Below are positions 59,289-61,074 of a stretch of DNA of 61,074 bases, one piece after another. The notes under the pieces are model-generated. The model ran no database searches. It saw only the letters and a program-made list of their open reading frames with translations, and had not been told where the DNA came from. Both the position numbers and the translations under genes were made by a program. Numbering within the stretch: the first letter of the stretch is position 1; every line of letters begins with the position of its first letter. The stretch lies in IMG/VR virus record IMGVR_UViG_3300043468_001117, positions 1 to 61,074 of that record; one strand, given 5' to 3'. The stretch is from a virus.

Positions 59289-60563
59289 TTAAACTAATTT
59301 TGCTACGCCTATTTGTGGCGTAGCAAAAATTAATACGATAGAATCAACAGATGGATATGATGTTTGATATGTCGTATATAAAATATCATTAATAAAAACA
59401 TTAATTTTTGGATAATATCCTAAATTATGATTTATAGTCCATCTATTAGAACTAGTTACTGCATGAAATATAAACGGACTGGTGACTCGATAATCATCTG
59501 GTATCGTATAATCATCTGAAACCGGATCTGTTCTATCAACTAGAATATCAATACAATAAGTAAGATAATAATTACTTAATGCTGGTTTTCTAACTGGATT
59601 AAACGTCATATGAGTTAATAAACGAGGTGCTTCTTTTAATGGATTGCTTATATTATTTTTATCGGTTTGTTCGAGTTCTAATTCCGCAATATTATTATTA
59701 GTAACTGATTTTAAACCAAATCCATTAAAACTAGATATATTAAATAACCAGTTTTTATCATTAGATTGAACTATTTCTATTATACTACTCGGACTATAAA
59801 AAGTAATAGAACCAGCTAATTTATTAAAAGATACTTGAATTAAAAAAGTCGGATCATAAACTGCATTAGTTAATGATTCAATTAAATCTAAATATGTGCA
59901 TCTATAATTGATGCCAGTCCCGTATTTTAGTGTTGTTATCGTATATTGGCGAATAACACCATTTATTTTGATATCTAATATATAATCATGATTATTAATT
60001 AGATTCGGATGTTCCGAATCCTCAGTTAAATTTAATAATATTATATGAGAACTAGAATTTTTATAATTCGATAATCCGGAATATAAAGCTAATTCATCAA
60101 ATACATAAACCCCACCATCTTGCTGATGAAATGGTTCATCCGAATCTAATAATAGGTTAATTTCTAAACTCGAATTATTAGCATTGATACTACCAGCATT
60201 AAATAATGGATCTGTAAGTGGTAATCCGAAATTTGAATTAGCCGATTCTATACTTCTAATAGTTAAATTAGTATTATCGATATATTTAGTATAAGTTTGA
60301 TTATATAATGAGGATCTCCAACCATTATAATCCGGCTCTAACCCATCATTAGCGCTTCGGTGTATAATACCATCGTTAGTTGGATAAGAACCCATATCGC
60401 CCAGTTTTAAGCTACTAATCCAGTGATTTTGTTCGCCGGCGAGACCGCGAGATATTATTCTAGCCATATTAGCTGGATGTATATCGTTTTTTTGGTCTAA
60501 TATTACATTGTTATTGTCGTCTAATATTTTACAATGACCCAGTATATTAACATTATAACTCAT
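59289..60563 (-). CDS. Putative tail fibre/appendage protein
   Basis: 424 residues, beta-rich, Asn/Ser/Thr-rich. SLKLGDMGSYPTNDG and YVFDELALYSG resemble adaptor-like domains of fibre proteins; the C-terminus RWTINHNLGYYPKINVFIN...IVLIFATPQIGVAKLV is a small beta domain seen in phage receptor-binding or appendage proteins. Shares RLLTHMTFNPV with the gene upstream. Overlaps it by 4 nt. Confidence 0.5.
   Translation of the reverse strand: MSYNVNILGHCKILDDNNNVILDQKNDIHPANMARIISRGLAGEQNHWISSLKLGDMGSYPTNDGIIHRSANDGLEPDYNGWRSSLYNQTYTKYIDNTNLTIRSIESANSNFGLPLTDPLFNAGSINANNSSLEINLLLDSDEPFHQQDGGVYVFDELALYSGLSNYKNSSSHIILLNLTEDSEHPNLINNHDYILDIKINGVIRQYTITTLKYGTGINYRCTYLDLIESLTNAVYDPTFLIQVSFNKLAGSITFYSPSSIIEIVQSNDKNWLFNISSFNGFGLKSVTNNNIAELELEQTDKNNISNPLKEAPRLLTHMTFNPVRKPALSNYYLTYCIDILVDRTDPVSDDYTIPDDYRVTSPFIFHAVTSSNRWTINHNLGYYPKINVFINDILYTTYQTSYPSVDSIVLIFATPQIGVAKLV
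59298..59328. terminator. Hairpin between convergent late genes
   Basis: Perfect 12-bp stem TTTTGCTACGCC / GGCGTAGCAAAA (59298-59309 / 59317-59328) overlaps the end of the minus-strand gene. T-runs are weak, so terminator activity is likely but not certain. Confidence 0.5.
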
Positions 60564-61074
60564 ATTATCACCAATACTTGTTTATCTTTATTTTCTGATT
60601 TTTTAGTATGTATAGTTAAAGTATATCGTATATTAAAAGTTCGACTGTTTGATTTTAAGACTGGTGAAAAGATAATATGAGTTAATAATCGTTCACTTTC
60701 TTTTGCTGGATCTAATGGATGGTTTCTCATCCCCGCCGATTTACCATTTATTGGTTTATTTAATTCGGAATAATGTTTTAATGAGCCAAATAACCAATTA
60801 TTAACCGGATGTATTTTTTTAATATTTACTTTTGAATATTTACTAACATTATTACTCTGAATTTTAATATAACTGTTTATAATACTACCATCGTTATAGC
60901 AGATTATCGAGGCAGTTGCATTATATTTAGCTAAATCAATATTCAGCAAATCAATTAATTCTAAATAAGTTATTGATTTTAAAATATTTAATGATATTAA
61001 CCGCGGTTCTCCATCATCTATTACGATAATATATTCATAATTACCGGCATCAATACATATATTATCTAAACTAT
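60560..61074 (-). CDS. Virion-like protein related to its neighbour (partial, runs off the window)
   Basis: The open frame continues to the right edge with no start codon that need be used, so only the C-terminal 170 residues are seen (ends KDKQVLVII). It contains YLELIDLLN, VNNWLFGSL and RLLTHIIFSPV, paralleling YLDLIESLT, KNWLFNISS and RLLTHMTFNPV in the downstream gene: two tandem paralogues. A virion role is inferred. Confidence 0.5.
   Translation of the reverse strand, partial: SLDNICIDAGNYEYIIVIDDGEPRLISLNILKSITYLELIDLLNIDLAKYNATASIICYNDGSIINSYIKIQSNNVSKYSKVNIKKIHPVNNWLFGSLKHYSELNKPINGKSAGMRNHPLDPAKESERLLTHIIFSPVLKSNSRTFNIRYTLTIHTKKSENKDKQVLVII

Noticed and set aside
1-61074. CRISPR arrays, insertion sequences, integrase or attachment sites
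   Set aside because: No spaced direct repeats of CRISPR type, no transposase or integrase motif and no att-like duplication was seen; the only tandem repeats are those at 6476-6547 and 23518-23647.

Overview
The window is a 61-kb stretch of a very AT-rich, strictly lytic, T4-superfamily myovirus genome. No bacterial housekeeping, rRNA or tRNA genes were seen. T4-type core genes are abundant: DNA ligase gp30, UvsW, UvsY, UvsX, gp32, dUTPase, thymidylate synthase, DHFR, NrdA/NrdB, primase gp61, helicase gp41, gp46/gp47, late sigma factor gp55, DsbA, DNA polymerase gp43, clamp gp45, RNase H, portal gp20, hub proteins gp26/gp51, gp48, gp53, a lysozyme-bearing hub protein and a gp23/gp24-like capsid protein. 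The style of the accessory genes (RuvC-like resolvase, dimeric dUTPase, fused hub lysins, conserved small proteins) resembles T4-like phages of aquatic bacteria more than coliphage T4. The host cannot be named from the sequence.

Layout. 1-0.5 kb: end of a virion gene. 0.5-3.3 kb (minus): operon of small genes with a GroES-like cochaperonin and a DNA-polymerase-III-alpha-like fragment, driven by a perfect TTGACA-17-TATAAT promoter. 3.3-13.5 kb (minus): recombination and repair block (ligase, split uvsW, uvsY, uvsX, queD, a lipoprotein, gp32). 13.6-16.9 kb: accessory nucleases, an APS-kinase-like gene and dUTPase. 17-23.4 kb (plus): dnaJ, gp26/gp51, portal with two inteins, and late genes. 23.4-23.9 kb: noncoding repeat/RNA region. 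24-34 kb (minus): nucleotide metabolism (thyA, PRTase, DHFR, nrdA/B), primase, a lipase and a Ro60-like gene preceded by a structured RNA. 34.3-40.8 kb (mostly plus): a divergent palm-domain polymerase, a nucleotidyltransferase, an XPD/DinG-like helicase and a capsid protein. 40.8-47.5 kb (minus): gp41, RuvC-like, gp46/47, gp55. 47.6-58.4 kb (plus): baseplate genes, then dsbA, DNA polymerase in two separate genes, clamp and RNase H. 58.4-61 kb: holin-like and tail-fibre-like genes.

Transcription signals are unusually legible. Host-type early promoters recur as TTGAnn, a 17-bp spacer and TATAAT upstream of replication and metabolism genes. Virion genes are preceded, about 30 nt before the start codon, by NATAAATA, the T4-type late promoter expected for the encoded gp55. 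At 47.55 kb an early minus-strand promoter and a late plus-strand promoter overlap physically.

The most unusual contents are: (1) uvsW broken into two genes by a split intein in its DECH box, with a second, class-3 intein in its Walker A motif; (2) a discrete, highly structured RNA with its own promoter and terminator directly upstream of a Ro60/DUF2828-like gene, a candidate phage Ro-RNA pair; (3) a -1 frameshift signal joining gp26 to a gp51-like domain that has no start codon of its own; (4) DNA polymerase gp43 divided inside its exonuclease domain, without an intein; (5) two related inteins in the portal protein; (6) a palm-type polymerase of unknown role; (7) a hub protein carrying three cell-wall-hydrolase-like domains.
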